The position numbers and the translations under genes are program-made. From positions 248,001 through 312,000 of the forward strand of contig CAZRMV010000001.1 in NCBI GenBank assembly GCA_964601275.1: a stretch of DNA of 64,000 nt, in the 5' to 3' direction. This DNA is from JAOZPE01 sp964601275. GTDB lineage: Bacteria; Krumholzibacteriota; Krumholzibacteriia; JAJRXK01. Below are positions 1 to 9,077 of this stretch, in pieces (the first letter of the stretch is position 1; each line of letters opens with the position of its first letter). The notes below the pieces were generated by a model. It made no database searches, was not told the origin of the DNA, and worked only from the letters and a program-made list of their open reading frames with translations.

Positions 1-1006
1 CGGGCGTGATGCGGCTGATGAAGGTCTCCTCGCCCAGGCGCCAGTAGAGCAGGGTCTCGCTGCCCAAGGGTTCGATCACGTCGATGGTCGAGCGTAGGCG
101 GGCGCCGAAGGTTCCCTCGCGGTCCGCGGTGGCGAGAGGGATGTCCTCCGGCCGCAACCCGAGGACCAGCTTCTTTCCCATCCACTCGTCCCATGCCGGG
201 GGGATGGTTCCCTCCAGGGGCAGGCGCCGTCCGGCCAGCTCGAGGAAGCCGCCTTCCTCGCCGTGGAGCGAGACGGTCCAGAAGTTCATGCGCGGAGTGC
301 CCACGAAGCCGGCCACGAAACGATTCGCCGGCCGCTCGTAGAGTTCCATCGGGGTGGCGATCTGCTGGATCTCTCCCTTCTCGATGACCGCGATGCGCGT
401 GCCCATGGTCATGGCCTCCACCTGGTCGTGGGTCACGTAGATCATGGTCGCGCCCAGGCGGTGATGCAGGCGGGAGATCTCAGTCCGCATGTCCGTCCGC
501 ATATCCGGGTCGAGATTGCTCAGCGGCTCATCGAAGAGGAACACCCGGGGCTGGCGGACAATGGCCCGTCCCACCGCCACCCGCTGCCGCTGCCCACCGC
601 TCAGTTGACCCGGCTTGCGATCAAGCATTTCCGTGATGCCCAGGATCCCAGCTGCGGCGCGCACGCGTTCGTCGATCTCCTTCCGCGGAGTCTTCCGGAT
701 GCGCAGGCTGAGCGACATGTTCTCGTACACACTCATGTGCGGGTAGAGGGCGTAGTTCTGGAACACCATGGCGATGTCGCGCTGGCGCGGCGGGACATCG
801 TTGACCACCTCGCCGTCGATGCGGATCTCTCCCTCGCTGACCTCTTCCAGTCCGGCAACCATCCTCAACAGGGTGGATTTGCCGCAGCCGGAGGGGCCGA
901 CCAGCACCATGAACTCGCGGTCGGCGACGGCGAAGGTGGCGTCACGCACCGCGGTGACACCTCCTTCGTAGACCTTGCTGACGTGATCGAGGGTGACCTG
1001 GGCCAT
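1..1006 (-). CDS. Sugar ABC transporter ATP-binding protein, MalK/UgpC type (3' end cut by window edge)
   Basis: ATPase subunit that would power uptake of maltodextrin-type sugars through a MalFG-like permease pair at the inner membrane. 335 codons are visible without a stop; the family is usually about 360-370 residues, so little is missing. Walker A GPSGCGKST lies at residues 37-45, the signature LSGGQ at 135-139, Walker B VFLFDE at 155-160, followed by the H-loop region VTHDQVEAMT and a C-terminal regulatory OB-like part starting near residue 240. The ATG at 1006 follows an AGGGAG ribosome site. It lies 114 bases downstream of the amylase on the same strand. Matching permeases and a binding protein are found at 26-29 kb, so the transporter is probably split over two loci. 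The substrate is inferred from this neighbourhood. Confidence 0.93.
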   Translation of the reverse strand, partial: MAQVTLDHVSKVYEGGVTAVRDATFAVADREFMVLVGPSGCGKSTLLRMVAGLEEVSEGEIRIDGEVVNDVPPRQRDIAMVFQNYALYPHMSVYENMSLSLRIRKTPRKEIDERVRAAAGILGITEMLDRKPGQLSGGQRQRVAVGRAIVRQPRVFLFDEPLSNLDPDMRTDMRTEISRLHHRLGATMIYVTHDQVEAMTMGTRIAVIEKGEIQQIATPMELYERPANRFVAGFVGTPRMNFWTVSLHGEEGGFLELAGRRLPLEGTIPPAWDEWMGKKLVLGLRPEDIPLATADREGTFGARLRSTIDVIEPLGSETLLYWRLGEETFISRITP

Positions 1007-1120
1007 CGAGGGCTCCCTGGCTGGAAGTGGGGACGGCGCGCCGCCGCAGTCTATCACGGCCCGGCGGCGGACCGTCAACGGGAGAGGTCGAATCGGTCGA
1101 CGGGAGAAGACGGCGGCGGG

Positions 1121-4100
1121 TCACCGGACCATGGTGAGCTTCCTGGTCTCCACCCGATCGCCCGCTCGCAAGCGCGCGAAGTACACCCCGCTGGCCAGGG
1201 GGCGGCCTCTGCCGTCGCGGCCATTCCAGACCACCTGGTGTTCCCCGGCCGCTTGGTTCGCGTCCAGCAGGTGCACCACCACCCGCCCCGCGGGGTCGAG
1301 GATGCTCAGGGACACCGTGCCGGCGTCGGGCACGCGATAGTCCAGGACGACCCGGGGGTTGAAGGGGTTGGGATGGGCCCGCAAGAGAAGCGGCCCCCGG
1401 CGGATCGCCGGGCTTGCCGTGGCGGTGGTTCCAACGATGCGCACGATCCGGGGAGGGGCGTTGCTGCCGGGGTTGGTGATGCTCTCCGCGCCGCCGGGAT
1501 CGAGGATGTAGAGCGAGCCGTCGCTGCCGAAGGCGAGGACATCGCTGCCGTAGAGGTTCTCGAATCCCTCGGCGAAGACCGAGACGCTTCCGTCCGGCTG
1601 CACCACGAGGATGCGTTCGTTCACGGCGTCGGCCAGGTAGGCCACCCCTTCACCGAATGCCCCCCGTGGGGCGAAGGCCACGTCGATGGCCCCGGAGACC
1701 AGCGGATCATCCACCCAGATCGAGACCTTGCCCGCCGCGTCCACCCGGAAGACGCGCCCCGTGGAGCCTCCCTGGAGATCGGGATCGCAGACGATGAGCT
1801 GCCCGGCCCACGGATGACCGGCCGGGGCCGGCGCCATTCCCCGCGGGTTGGTCATGCCGGTTGCCCACAGACTGCCGCTGCCGTCGCCTGCGATGCGATA
1901 GATTCCCCCGCCCTCCGGAGACGAGAGGTAGGCCCAGCCGGCCAGCGCGCCGGTTCCCGTGACCACGGCCTCGCAATGGGTGGGGGAGGGGAAGAGAACC
2001 GACCACACCCCATCGCCGTCCCGCCGCAGCAGGTTCAAGGGCGTCGAGACGAAGAGGTCTCCTCCGAGCTTTCCAGTGGTGTCCTGGTCGATCGAAAGCA
2101 CCACGTCGAGGAACTCGGGTCGGACCGCACCACTGGACACCCGCTGGTTCGCGTCGACCTCGAGGATCCTCCGGCGGGTCACGTCCCCCACGAGGAGGCG
2201 GTCCATGCGGGGGGAGGGTCCCCAGGGGTCGGCGGGAAGGATCTCGACTCCCAGGGGATGATGCAGGTTGAAGGGGGCGCGGACCCGGACCGCGAAACCC
2301 GGCGGAAGGGTGAGCCCGGCGTTTCCCAGGGCGGAGTGGAACACGCTCTTGAAGGGCACCGGGGTGGCGCTTCCATCCTGCGCGGGGAGTCCGGCGTCGA
2401 CGGTCAGTTGCCAGGTGCCGCCGTCAGGCCAGGGGGTGGTGAGGGTGAGCACCGCGGTGTCGCCGTTGCGCCAGCTCAGGTGGAAGGGAACGGGAGGGGT
2501 GAAGGAGAACCACGCCGAAGAGGAGGCCAGCATCGGCCGGTCGAAGTGGACCTCGATGGGCTGGTTGGGATCCTGGATCCACCCGTCGTGGTGGGGGTCC
2601 ACGTTGACGACCCGGGGCGTCGTCGCCGCCGGGTCGAGGGTGAAGAGGTACGCGGAGCGGCTGGGCAACCGAAGGGTGATCTGTCCCCCCGCCTGCACGG
2701 TCACACTTTGCCGGGTTTGCAGTCGGTCATACACCACGGCTCCAACGGGCCAGCGGGCTGTGACAGTGACGGTGGTGTCCTGCCACGAGGTGTTCATGGC
2801 CACCAGGACGTCCCAGGTGAAGTGCTGCGGATGGGTGCGCAGGTACACCAGGGTTCCCGCGTCGTCCGCGTCGGCGGAGAGCACCTGGAGACCTCCCCGG
2901 CGCAGGGCCGCGAGCTCGTGCCGGAGATCCTGCAAGCGTCGGATGAGCGCGTAGAGCGGGGTGGCCATGTTGAAGCCGTCCCCCTGGCTGGGGCCGAAAT
3001 CCCACTGGCCGTCCCAGAGATCCTCGCGGTTCCAGGGATCGCCGCCCCCGTCATATTCCTGTTCGGTGCCGTAGTAGACAATGGGCATCCCCGGCCAGGT
3101 CAATAGCCAGGTCAAGGCCTGACGCAAGAGGGTGTCGTCCTGTCTCGCCAAGCCCTGCGCGGCCAGGCGGCCCATGTCGTGGTTGTCGAAGAAGTTGCCG
3201 AGTTGCCACCGGACGCTCGGATCGTAGGAATTCGAATCGCCCATGACCCAGGACAGAATGGCGGGCGCTCCCTGGCCCGAAAACACCCACCGGGCGGCGA
3301 AGGCCATGGGAAACCAGGTCACCGAGTTCAACGCGTAGGCGCCGCCGCCCTGGGTTCCGGTGTAGATTCCCACCTTGGCCGGGTCTCCGTCGAAGACTTC
3401 GCCCATCAGCAGGAAGTTGTCCTTTCCTTCGGCCGCGGCCGCCGCGCGGATCCGGGGTGCGAAGTCCTGCCAGAAGTCGAGTTCGACGTGCTTGACCGTA
3501 TCGATGCGGAAACCGTCACAATCGGTTTGCCGGATCAACTGCGAATAGGCGTCGACCAGGATGTCGCGCACCGCGGGAAGCTCGGTTTTCAGGTCGTCGA
3601 GACCGAAGAGTTCACCGCGGATCTGCTCGGGGTCGGTGAAGTCCTGGATCTCGCCGAAGGAGTGATACCAGGAGAGATCGTCGAATGGGGGAGGATATCG
3701 GTCGCCGTTGTTCCACCAGCCGAGCTGGTAACTCCCCGAGGGATCGTAGGCCGGATAGGCGGGATCCGTTGATCCGATGAGATCGCCCATGTGGTTGGCG
3801 ACCACGTCCAGGATGACGTAGAGCCCCCGGGCATGGGCCGCCTGGACGAAGGTCTGCAACGCGGAGAGTCCTCCCATCTGGGGCGAGATCGTGAACAGGT
3901 CGCGCGCCGCGTAGCCGTGGTATTCACCGTGCGTGTTGAGAACCACCGGGGAGATCCAGACCGCATCCACCCCCAGGCCTTCGATGTAATCCAGCTTCTC
4001 CTGCAGGCCCTGGAAGTCGCCCCCGTGCGTACGGCTTCCATCGGCCGGATCGTAGCTGCCTCCCAGATTGTCATTCGATGGATCCCCGTTGCGGAAACGG

Positions 4101-4222
4101 TCGGTCACGATCTGGTAGATGGTGATGTCGCGCCAGGAGGCGGGTGAGGGAGTTCCGGCGAGGGCGGGCGATGTCCAGGTGAGGATCGCGCCCAGCGCGA
4201 GTGCGGTGTGCCGGAGGGTCAT
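1121..4222 (-). CDS. Secreted GH13 alpha-amylase fused to an Ig-like domain, a beta-propeller and a FlgD-like C-terminal module
   Basis: Predicted extracellular alpha-glucan hydrolase, 1033 residues. A signal peptide ends near residue 22 (SPALAG). GH13 regions are visible: region I DVVANH at 139-144, region II GFRID with nucleophile D241, region III GEVF with acid/base E275, and region IV FFDNHD with D349. After an all-beta amylase C domain comes an Ig-like segment (about residues 535-640), then about 300 residues with NHL/SMP-30-like propeller repeats, then a terminal FlgD-like domain opened by PNPFNP and closed by SGVYFARL, the module used for surface sorting or secretion in FCB-type bacteria. 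An upstream in-frame start at 4327 would put 35 charged residues before the signal peptide, so 4222 is preferred. The amylase activity is well supported; the propeller's role is unknown. Confidence 0.92.
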   Translation of the reverse strand: MTLRHTALALGAILTWTSPALAGTPSPASWRDITIYQIVTDRFRNGDPSNDNLGGSYDPADGSRTHGGDFQGLQEKLDYIEGLGVDAVWISPVVLNTHGEYHGYAARDLFTISPQMGGLSALQTFVQAAHARGLYVILDVVANHMGDLIGSTDPAYPAYDPSGSYQLGWWNNGDRYPPPFDDLSWYHSFGEIQDFTDPEQIRGELFGLDDLKTELPAVRDILVDAYSQLIRQTDCDGFRIDTVKHVELDFWQDFAPRIRAAAAAEGKDNFLLMGEVFDGDPAKVGIYTGTQGGGAYALNSVTWFPMAFAARWVFSGQGAPAILSWVMGDSNSYDPSVRWQLGNFFDNHDMGRLAAQGLARQDDTLLRQALTWLLTWPGMPIVYYGTEQEYDGGGDPWNREDLWDGQWDFGPSQGDGFNMATPLYALIRRLQDLRHELAALRRGGLQVLSADADDAGTLVYLRTHPQHFTWDVLVAMNTSWQDTTVTVTARWPVGAVVYDRLQTRQSVTVQAGGQITLRLPSRSAYLFTLDPAATTPRVVNVDPHHDGWIQDPNQPIEVHFDRPMLASSSAWFSFTPPVPFHLSWRNGDTAVLTLTTPWPDGGTWQLTVDAGLPAQDGSATPVPFKSVFHSALGNAGLTLPPGFAVRVRAPFNLHHPLGVEILPADPWGPSPRMDRLLVGDVTRRRILEVDANQRVSSGAVRPEFLDVVLSIDQDTTGKLGGDLFVSTPLNLLRRDGDGVWSVLFPSPTHCEAVVTGTGALAGWAYLSSPEGGGIYRIAGDGSGSLWATGMTNPRGMAPAPAGHPWAGQLIVCDPDLQGGSTGRVFRVDAAGKVSIWVDDPLVSGAIDVAFAPRGAFGEGVAYLADAVNERILVVQPDGSVSVFAEGFENLYGSDVLAFGSDGSLYILDPGGAESITNPGSNAPPRIVRIVGTTATASPAIRRGPLLLRAHPNPFNPRVVLDYRVPDAGTVSLSILDPAGRVVVHLLDANQAAGEHQVVWNGRDGRGRPLASGVYFARLRAGDRVETRKLTMVR

Positions 4223-4426
4223 CGGTCGAAACCTCGAGGGGAAAGACCTCGACTCCCGCCGGATCTTCCGACTCGAAGGATCGTGCGTTGCGGTCGAGGA
4301 GTGGTCGAGACCACGAGAGTCTAGCACAACCGCGTGGATCCGGCGTTTCTGATTGTCGTTCGCATGGGATCAGGCTAGCCTTGGCGGCATGTCGTGTCTG
4401 CGCGAAGACGGTCGGGAGGTCCGTGG

Positions 4427-6178
4427 ATGAGATCCTCGAGACCCATCGGCCTGGCCCTGTCGATGATCGCCCTGGGCTGGGCTGTCTTCGGTTCCATCGG
4501 GACCGCCCGTGGCGCGGGCGAGGACGGGTCCAGCCGGGTCCGGCTCTCCCAACCGGTGGTGGGGGAACCGGGCCGCACGCTCATCCGGGAAGACACCAAC
4601 GGCTCGGAAGGCGTCGACGCGCTCCGAAACCGCATCGATCGGGATCTCGAGGCGCTGGACCGCTACGAGAAGCGTCTTGCCCACGCCAGCCGGGAGGACA
4701 GCCTCGTCCTGCGGCGCCAGATCGCGCATCGGCAGGTCTCGGCCCTTCGCGCGCTCCATCGCCTCGCTGGCATGCTGATGGAGATGGAGAAGGAAGGCGA
4801 ACAGCCGAAGTTGCGCAGGGATGTGGAGACGAGATTCGCCACGGTGACCCCGCTGTTGCAACCCTATGTCGATGCCCTTCGCGAGGAGATCGACGAACTG
4901 CGCGCGCGACGGTGGGAAACCCCGGTAGGGCGTCGCCTCGACCTGGAGAACCACATTGCCAAGCAAACCGGGTTCCTGGACGAGGTCTACCGGATCTATC
5001 TCGATCACCTCGCGAAGGAAGAATTGCTCGGCTTGGGCGATTCCACTGAAGTGGCCCGGCTCAAGCGTTCCCTGATGGATCGGGCGGACGAACTCTCCGG
5101 GAGGTTGGACTATGCTCTCGAGCGCGCGAATGAACTGAAGAATCAGTACAAGACCGATTCGTCGAACCAAGACCTTCCCATCCTGATCAGCGCGGTGAAG
5201 ATCACCGTGGAGACGAATGTGTCGAGCCTGCAGGCCAGCGTCGACCTGATGGACAAGCTCGACCTGCCCACCAGCACCTACCGCGCGCAACTCGTCGCGG
5301 CGACCCGGGACATCAGTTCGGGGATCTTCGATGTCAACGTCGTGAGCAGTCTCCTCGGCCAGGCCATGGATTCCCTGGGCGCCTGGTTCCGAAGGAACGG
5401 CCCCCGCCTGCTCATCAAGGTCCTGCTCTTCGCGCTCATCCTCTTCGCGTTCAGGACCCTGGCGAAACTCGTCCGGAGGGCTCTCGATCACGCGCTCGGT
5501 TCGGCGAAGGTCAAGACCACCCAACTGCTGCGGCGGATGATCGTCAACACGACCTACAACCTGATCATGTTCATGGGGCTCCTGATCGGCCTCGCCCAGT
5601 TCGGGATCAGTATCGGGCCACTCATGGCCGGCCTGGGAGTCGCCGGGTTCATCATCGGTTTCGCCCTGCAGGACACGCTGGCGAATTTCGCTTCGGGGAT
5701 GATGATCCTGTTCTACCGGCCCTATGACGTGGGGGACGTGGTGGAGATCGGCGGAGTGTTCGGAAAGGTCGACAAGATGAGCCTCGTTTCGACCAACATC
5801 CTCACTCTCGACCACCAGACCATGGTGGTTCCCAACAACAAGATCTGGGGCGACGTCATCAAGAACGTCACCGATCAGAGGATCCGGAGGGTCGACCTGG
5901 TCTTCGGCATCTCCTACAGCGACGATGTCGAGAAGGCGGAGAGGGTGCTGATGGAGATCCTCCAGGACAGTGAGAAGATCCTGGACAACCCGGCCCCGGT
6001 GGTCCGGCTGCACGAGTTGGCCGACTCCTCGGTGAACTTCGTCGTGCGTCCGTGGGCGAAGACCGAGGACTACTGGGAGGTGTACTGGGACGTCACCCGG
6101 AAGGTGAAGATGCGCTTCGACGAGGAGGGGATCTCCATCCCGTTCCCGCAGCGGGATGTGCATCTGCGGAAGGATTGA
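4427..6178 (+). CDS. MscS-family mechanosensitive ion channel with long N-terminal helical domain
   Basis: Pressure-release channel of the inner membrane, 583 residues. A signal-peptide-like segment (residues 1-30) is followed by about 270 residues of charged, helical, probably periplasmic sequence, then several membrane segments from about residue 315. The pore-lining helix and the conserved segment after it are clear at about residues 398-435 (GLGVAGFIIGFALQD, then NFASG and RPYDVGDVVEI), followed by the MscS beta domain (VVPNNKIWGD) and the alpha/beta C-terminus. The ATG at 4427 has GGGAGGT seven bases upstream; a GTG at 4394 is an alternative but has no such site. It is divergent from the amylase. 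No link to sugar metabolism is evident beyond osmotic protection, which is inference. Confidence 0.93.
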   Translation: MRSSRPIGLALSMIALGWAVFGSIGTARGAGEDGSSRVRLSQPVVGEPGRTLIREDTNGSEGVDALRNRIDRDLEALDRYEKRLAHASREDSLVLRRQIAHRQVSALRALHRLAGMLMEMEKEGEQPKLRRDVETRFATVTPLLQPYVDALREEIDELRARRWETPVGRRLDLENHIAKQTGFLDEVYRIYLDHLAKEELLGLGDSTEVARLKRSLMDRADELSGRLDYALERANELKNQYKTDSSNQDLPILISAVKITVETNVSSLQASVDLMDKLDLPTSTYRAQLVAATRDISSGIFDVNVVSSLLGQAMDSLGAWFRRNGPRLLIKVLLFALILFAFRTLAKLVRRALDHALGSAKVKTTQLLRRMIVNTTYNLIMFMGLLIGLAQFGISIGPLMAGLGVAGFIIGFALQDTLANFASGMMILFYRPYDVGDVVEIGGVFGKVDKMSLVSTNILTLDHQTMVVPNNKIWGDVIKNVTDQRIRRVDLVFGISYSDDVEKAERVLMEILQDSEKILDNPAPVVRLHELADSSVNFVVRPWAKTEDYWEVYWDVTRKVKMRFDEEGISIPFPQRDVHLRKD

Positions 6179-6256
6179 GAGCCCTTGGAATCAGGGGCCG
6201 GAAAGTGGTAGTCTGGAAACGGTTGGGCCATCAAGCCTTGGCCGGGAGGTACCCGG

Positions 6257-7333
6257 ATGATTCCTGCGCGCTGCCTCGCCAGAAGGGTCGAGTCTCCTCG
6301 ACGGGCCACCGTTTTCTCACTTGTCTTCTTCCTTCTGAGCTTGGTTCGACCCGTCTTCGTCGCCGCTCAGCAACCGACCATCGGGGTCTATCTCGATGAG
6401 GGGGCAACCGTCAACTGGGGGACGGTAGCGACAGGTTCGCAGCTCGATTTCTACGTGGTTGCCTTCGATCCTCCATCCACCCTTTTGCACTATGGCTTTT
6501 CAATCTCGACTTCCATCGCATCCGACCTCATTCTGATCCTGGGTCAGGATTCTCCCTACCTTTCCCGAGCGATGACTCGCGATCTCCATTTCGATGTCAT
6601 CCTCCCTGCGTGCGCTACGGTCGGTCGGAAAGTGCTGTTGGGTCATGTGAAGGTTTTCTTTTCCTCCGCCTCCCAGGACATGTACTTCTGCCTGGTTCCG
6701 TTGGAGGGAGATTCCGCCCCGCGCTGGATGGATTGCAGCGACACGAGCGTCGATCTGCTTCCCGCCACCAACAATTCCGGCGGAACCCTCCCCGAAGCTT
6801 GCGTGGTTCTCAATCCCAGCTTTCTACCTCCTTCTCCCCAAGTCTTTCCTCTCCGCCTGAACCCGAAAGATGCCTTCCCGGTCCTCAGTTCTGACTTTTC
6901 GATGGAGATTGGATCGGGCAGTTCCGTTCTGGTCTCGACCGACCCACTTTCCAGCAAGGCCAACCATGACATCAGCATGGTCACCATGCACCTCGCATGG
7001 GATCGATCGCAGTATCCCTTTCGAGGTGTCCGCCAGGGACCGGCCGGTCTCGATTGGGACCTGAACTGGCAAGTGGATTCCACGGGGGTGACGGTGACGA
7101 TCGAGGCGGCAACGGATTTCATTCCCCATTGGAATGACCCTCTCATCTACCTCGATCTCCGTAGCTGGAAGACGTCGATGAGGACACCAGTGACCATCGA
7201 TGCAAGCTACGCGGAGTATGCGGATGGCACGGAATGTCCATCGTCGGGAGGAACGGGGATCCTGACGCCCATCGTCGCCGATCCCACCGATCTCATGAGT
7301 TGGGGCGCGATGAAAGCGCAATACGGAGAGTAG
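6257..7333 (+). CDS. Secreted protein of unknown function ending in a SWG..K.QY tail
   Basis: 358 residues with an N-terminal signal peptide (hydrophobic run at about residues 19-37, cleavage likely near FVAAQ). The rest looks beta-rich and reads like one or two cohesin- or Ig-like domains, with frequent D/N/G turns and no catalytic motif I recognise. The start ATG is preceded by GGGAGGT. The last residues read SWGAMKAQYGE, strikingly like the last residues of the starch-binding protein encoded at 31878-33029 (SWGLLKSQY), although the rest of the two proteins differs. That suggests a short shared C-terminal sorting or anchoring signal (inference). It is slightly less GC-rich than its neighbours by eye. 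Function unassigned. Confidence 0.75.
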   Translation: MIPARCLARRVESPRRATVFSLVFFLLSLVRPVFVAAQQPTIGVYLDEGATVNWGTVATGSQLDFYVVAFDPPSTLLHYGFSISTSIASDLILILGQDSPYLSRAMTRDLHFDVILPACATVGRKVLLGHVKVFFSSASQDMYFCLVPLEGDSAPRWMDCSDTSVDLLPATNNSGGTLPEACVVLNPSFLPPSPQVFPLRLNPKDAFPVLSSDFSMEIGSGSSVLVSTDPLSSKANHDISMVTMHLAWDRSQYPFRGVRQGPAGLDWDLNWQVDSTGVTVTIEAATDFIPHWNDPLIYLDLRSWKTSMRTPVTIDASYAEYADGTECPSSGGTGILTPIVADPTDLMSWGAMKAQYGE

Positions 7334-7454
7334 GGGATCTCTTTCAAGAGTGCCAGCCCGTCCCCTTCTCCCCTTCTCCTCTTGTCCCTGGTAAAGCGTC
7401 CTGTCCTATGCTACGCACTACTGGAGATCCCCTTCATGCCCGCGGAGGCGACGC

Positions 7455-7862
7455 ATGGACACCATCCAGATTGCAGGTACGCAGTACGAATACGCTACGC
7501 GTTGGCAGCGATGGCTGGGTCAGTTCCTCGACAGCCTGATCTACGGGGTCATCGCGATCATTCCTATGATGATCCTCGACATCATCCTGCCCGAAGAGTA
7601 CGCGGTGGTCCTGGGCATCCTTCCCGCCCTCTGGTATCTCCTGTTCCAGGACGGCATGCCCGAGGGCCAGAGCCTGGGCAAGAAGGGGGTCGATACCAGG
7701 GTTCTCGACGCCAAGACGGGCCGGCCGTGCACCTACGGGCAGTCGTTCATCCGCAACATCTCCCTCATCGTGCTGAACTGGATCGACTGGATCTTCATCT
7801 TCGGAGAGAAGCACCAGCGCCTCGGGGACAAGTTGGCAGGCACCGTGGTGGTCAAGCTCTGA
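7455..7862 (+). CDS. RDD family membrane protein
   Basis: 135-residue integral membrane protein. The family signature is visible: RWQRWLGQFLDSLIYG near the N-terminus (the R...D part of RDD), two hydrophobic helices, then the conserved GQSLGKKGVDTRV-type segment (GQSLGKK) and a last membrane segment ending in RLGDKLAGTVVV. RDD proteins are of diverse or unknown function, and some act in ion exchange. GGAGG lies a few bases before the ATG. A short upstream gap of 121 bases separates it from the secreted protein, and it is apparently monocistronic. Confidence 0.9.
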   Translation: MDTIQIAGTQYEYATRWQRWLGQFLDSLIYGVIAIIPMMILDIILPEEYAVVLGILPALWYLLFQDGMPEGQSLGKKGVDTRVLDAKTGRPCTYGQSFIRNISLIVLNWIDWIFIFGEKHQRLGDKLAGTVVVKL

Positions 7863-7983
7863 ATCCTCTTTGGTCGGTGGCCGGTGGGAGTCTCGGACGC
7901 TGTGGGCCGCTTCGGGGTGAGTTCCTCGATCCGGCGGGTCGGCGTGCGTCCAACCCGATCCGAGCCTTGCGAAGGTGGCTTTC

Positions 7984-9030
7984 ATGAACCGAACCACTCG
8001 AGCCATCCGCATCGAGAAACTGGGACCTCCCGAGGTCCTGGTCGAACGCGAGGTCCCCTTGCCCGATCCCGGGCCGGGCCAGTTGCACCTGCGGGTCGAA
8101 GCGGCCGGGGTGAACTTCGCCGACCTGATCATGCGCCTGGGCATGTACCGTACGGTTCCTCCCCGGCCCTTCGCCCCGGGCTTCGAGGTGGCCGGCATCG
8201 TCGAGCGCTGCGGACCGGGCACCGAGGAGCGATGGAAGCCGGGGACGAAGGTGGTGGCCCTCATGCGCTACGGCGGCTATTCGCGCGATGTGATCGTCGA
8301 GGCCGCCAACACCTTCGCCCGGCCTTCCGGGTGGGATGCGACCACCGCCGCAGCGGTTCCCGTGGTGTTCCTCACCGCCTGGGCCGCGCTCTTCGAGGGC
8401 GCCAACGCCCGGAAGGGCCAGACCGCGCTGGTGACCAACGCGGGCGGAGGTGTCGGCACCGCTGCGGTGCAACTGGCGGTGGGTGAGGGGCTGCGCGTGT
8501 ACGGAACGGCCGGTACCGAGGTCAAGCGTGCGTTCGTGGTGAAGGAGCTGGGGGCGGCGGACTGTTTCGATTCGCGAGGGGACTGGTACACCCCGTTGAA
8601 GAAGACCGTCGGCGAACGCGGACTGGACATCGCGCTCGACTCGATGGGGGGACCGGACACCCGCAAGTGCGTCTCCCTGCTGGCTCCTCTGGGGCACTTG
8701 TCCTTCTACGGCATGAGCAACGCGATCACCCGGCGCTGGTGGCACTGGCCCAAGGCGGCCTGGACCTGGCTGCGGATGCCGCGCTTCCATCCCATGTCGC
8801 TCATGGAACCGTGCATCGGGATCTCCGGGGTGCATCTGTTGCACCTGGCCTCCCGGGAGGACCGTCTGCGGGAGGCCTTCCGCCAGATCCTCGCGCGCTT
8901 CGCCAAGGGAACGCTGCGCGCGGTCGTCGATTCCACCTATCCCTTGACCGCGGCCGGGGCGGCGGCGGCCCACCGTCGCCTGCACAACCGGGAGAACCTG
9001 GGCAAGGTGGTCCTGGTCCGGGAAGACTGA
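7984..9030 (+). CDS. Zinc-independent MDR-superfamily oxidoreductase, quinone oxidoreductase / VAT-1 like
   Basis: 348-residue cytosolic NAD(P)H-dependent oxidoreductase of the medium-chain dehydrogenase/reductase superfamily. The N-terminal GroES-like catalytic domain carries the family segment GVNFADLIMRLGMY, and the Rossmann domain carries the nucleotide-binding motif NAGGGVGTAAVQLA. The zinc-ligand pattern of alcohol dehydrogenases is absent, which fits quinone oxidoreductase or enoyl-reductase-like members. The ATG at 7984 is chosen because GAAGGTGG precedes it at a good distance; a GTG three codons upstream is the alternative. Substrate unknown. The next gene starts 47 bases downstream on the same strand. 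Confidence 0.88.
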   Translation: MNRTTRAIRIEKLGPPEVLVEREVPLPDPGPGQLHLRVEAAGVNFADLIMRLGMYRTVPPRPFAPGFEVAGIVERCGPGTEERWKPGTKVVALMRYGGYSRDVIVEAANTFARPSGWDATTAAAVPVVFLTAWAALFEGANARKGQTALVTNAGGGVGTAAVQLAVGEGLRVYGTAGTEVKRAFVVKELGAADCFDSRGDWYTPLKKTVGERGLDIALDSMGGPDTRKCVSLLAPLGHLSFYGMSNAITRRWWHWPKAAWTWLRMPRFHPMSLMEPCIGISGVHLLHLASREDRLREAFRQILARFAKGTLRAVVDSTYPLTAAGAAAAHRRLHNRENLGKVVLVRED

Positions 9031-9077
9031 TTCCAGCCCGGATTGACAGGGCACTCCGGCTCGCCGATGATGAAGCC

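Noticed and set aside
263..3106. A 947-codon plus-strand open frame over the ATPase and amylase genes
   Set aside because: It is antisense to two clear genes and its translation is Gly/Arg/His-rich without any domain; long open frames opposite real genes are expected at this GC content. The same applies to long frames at 16597-19752, 24382-26529 and 58180-60888.
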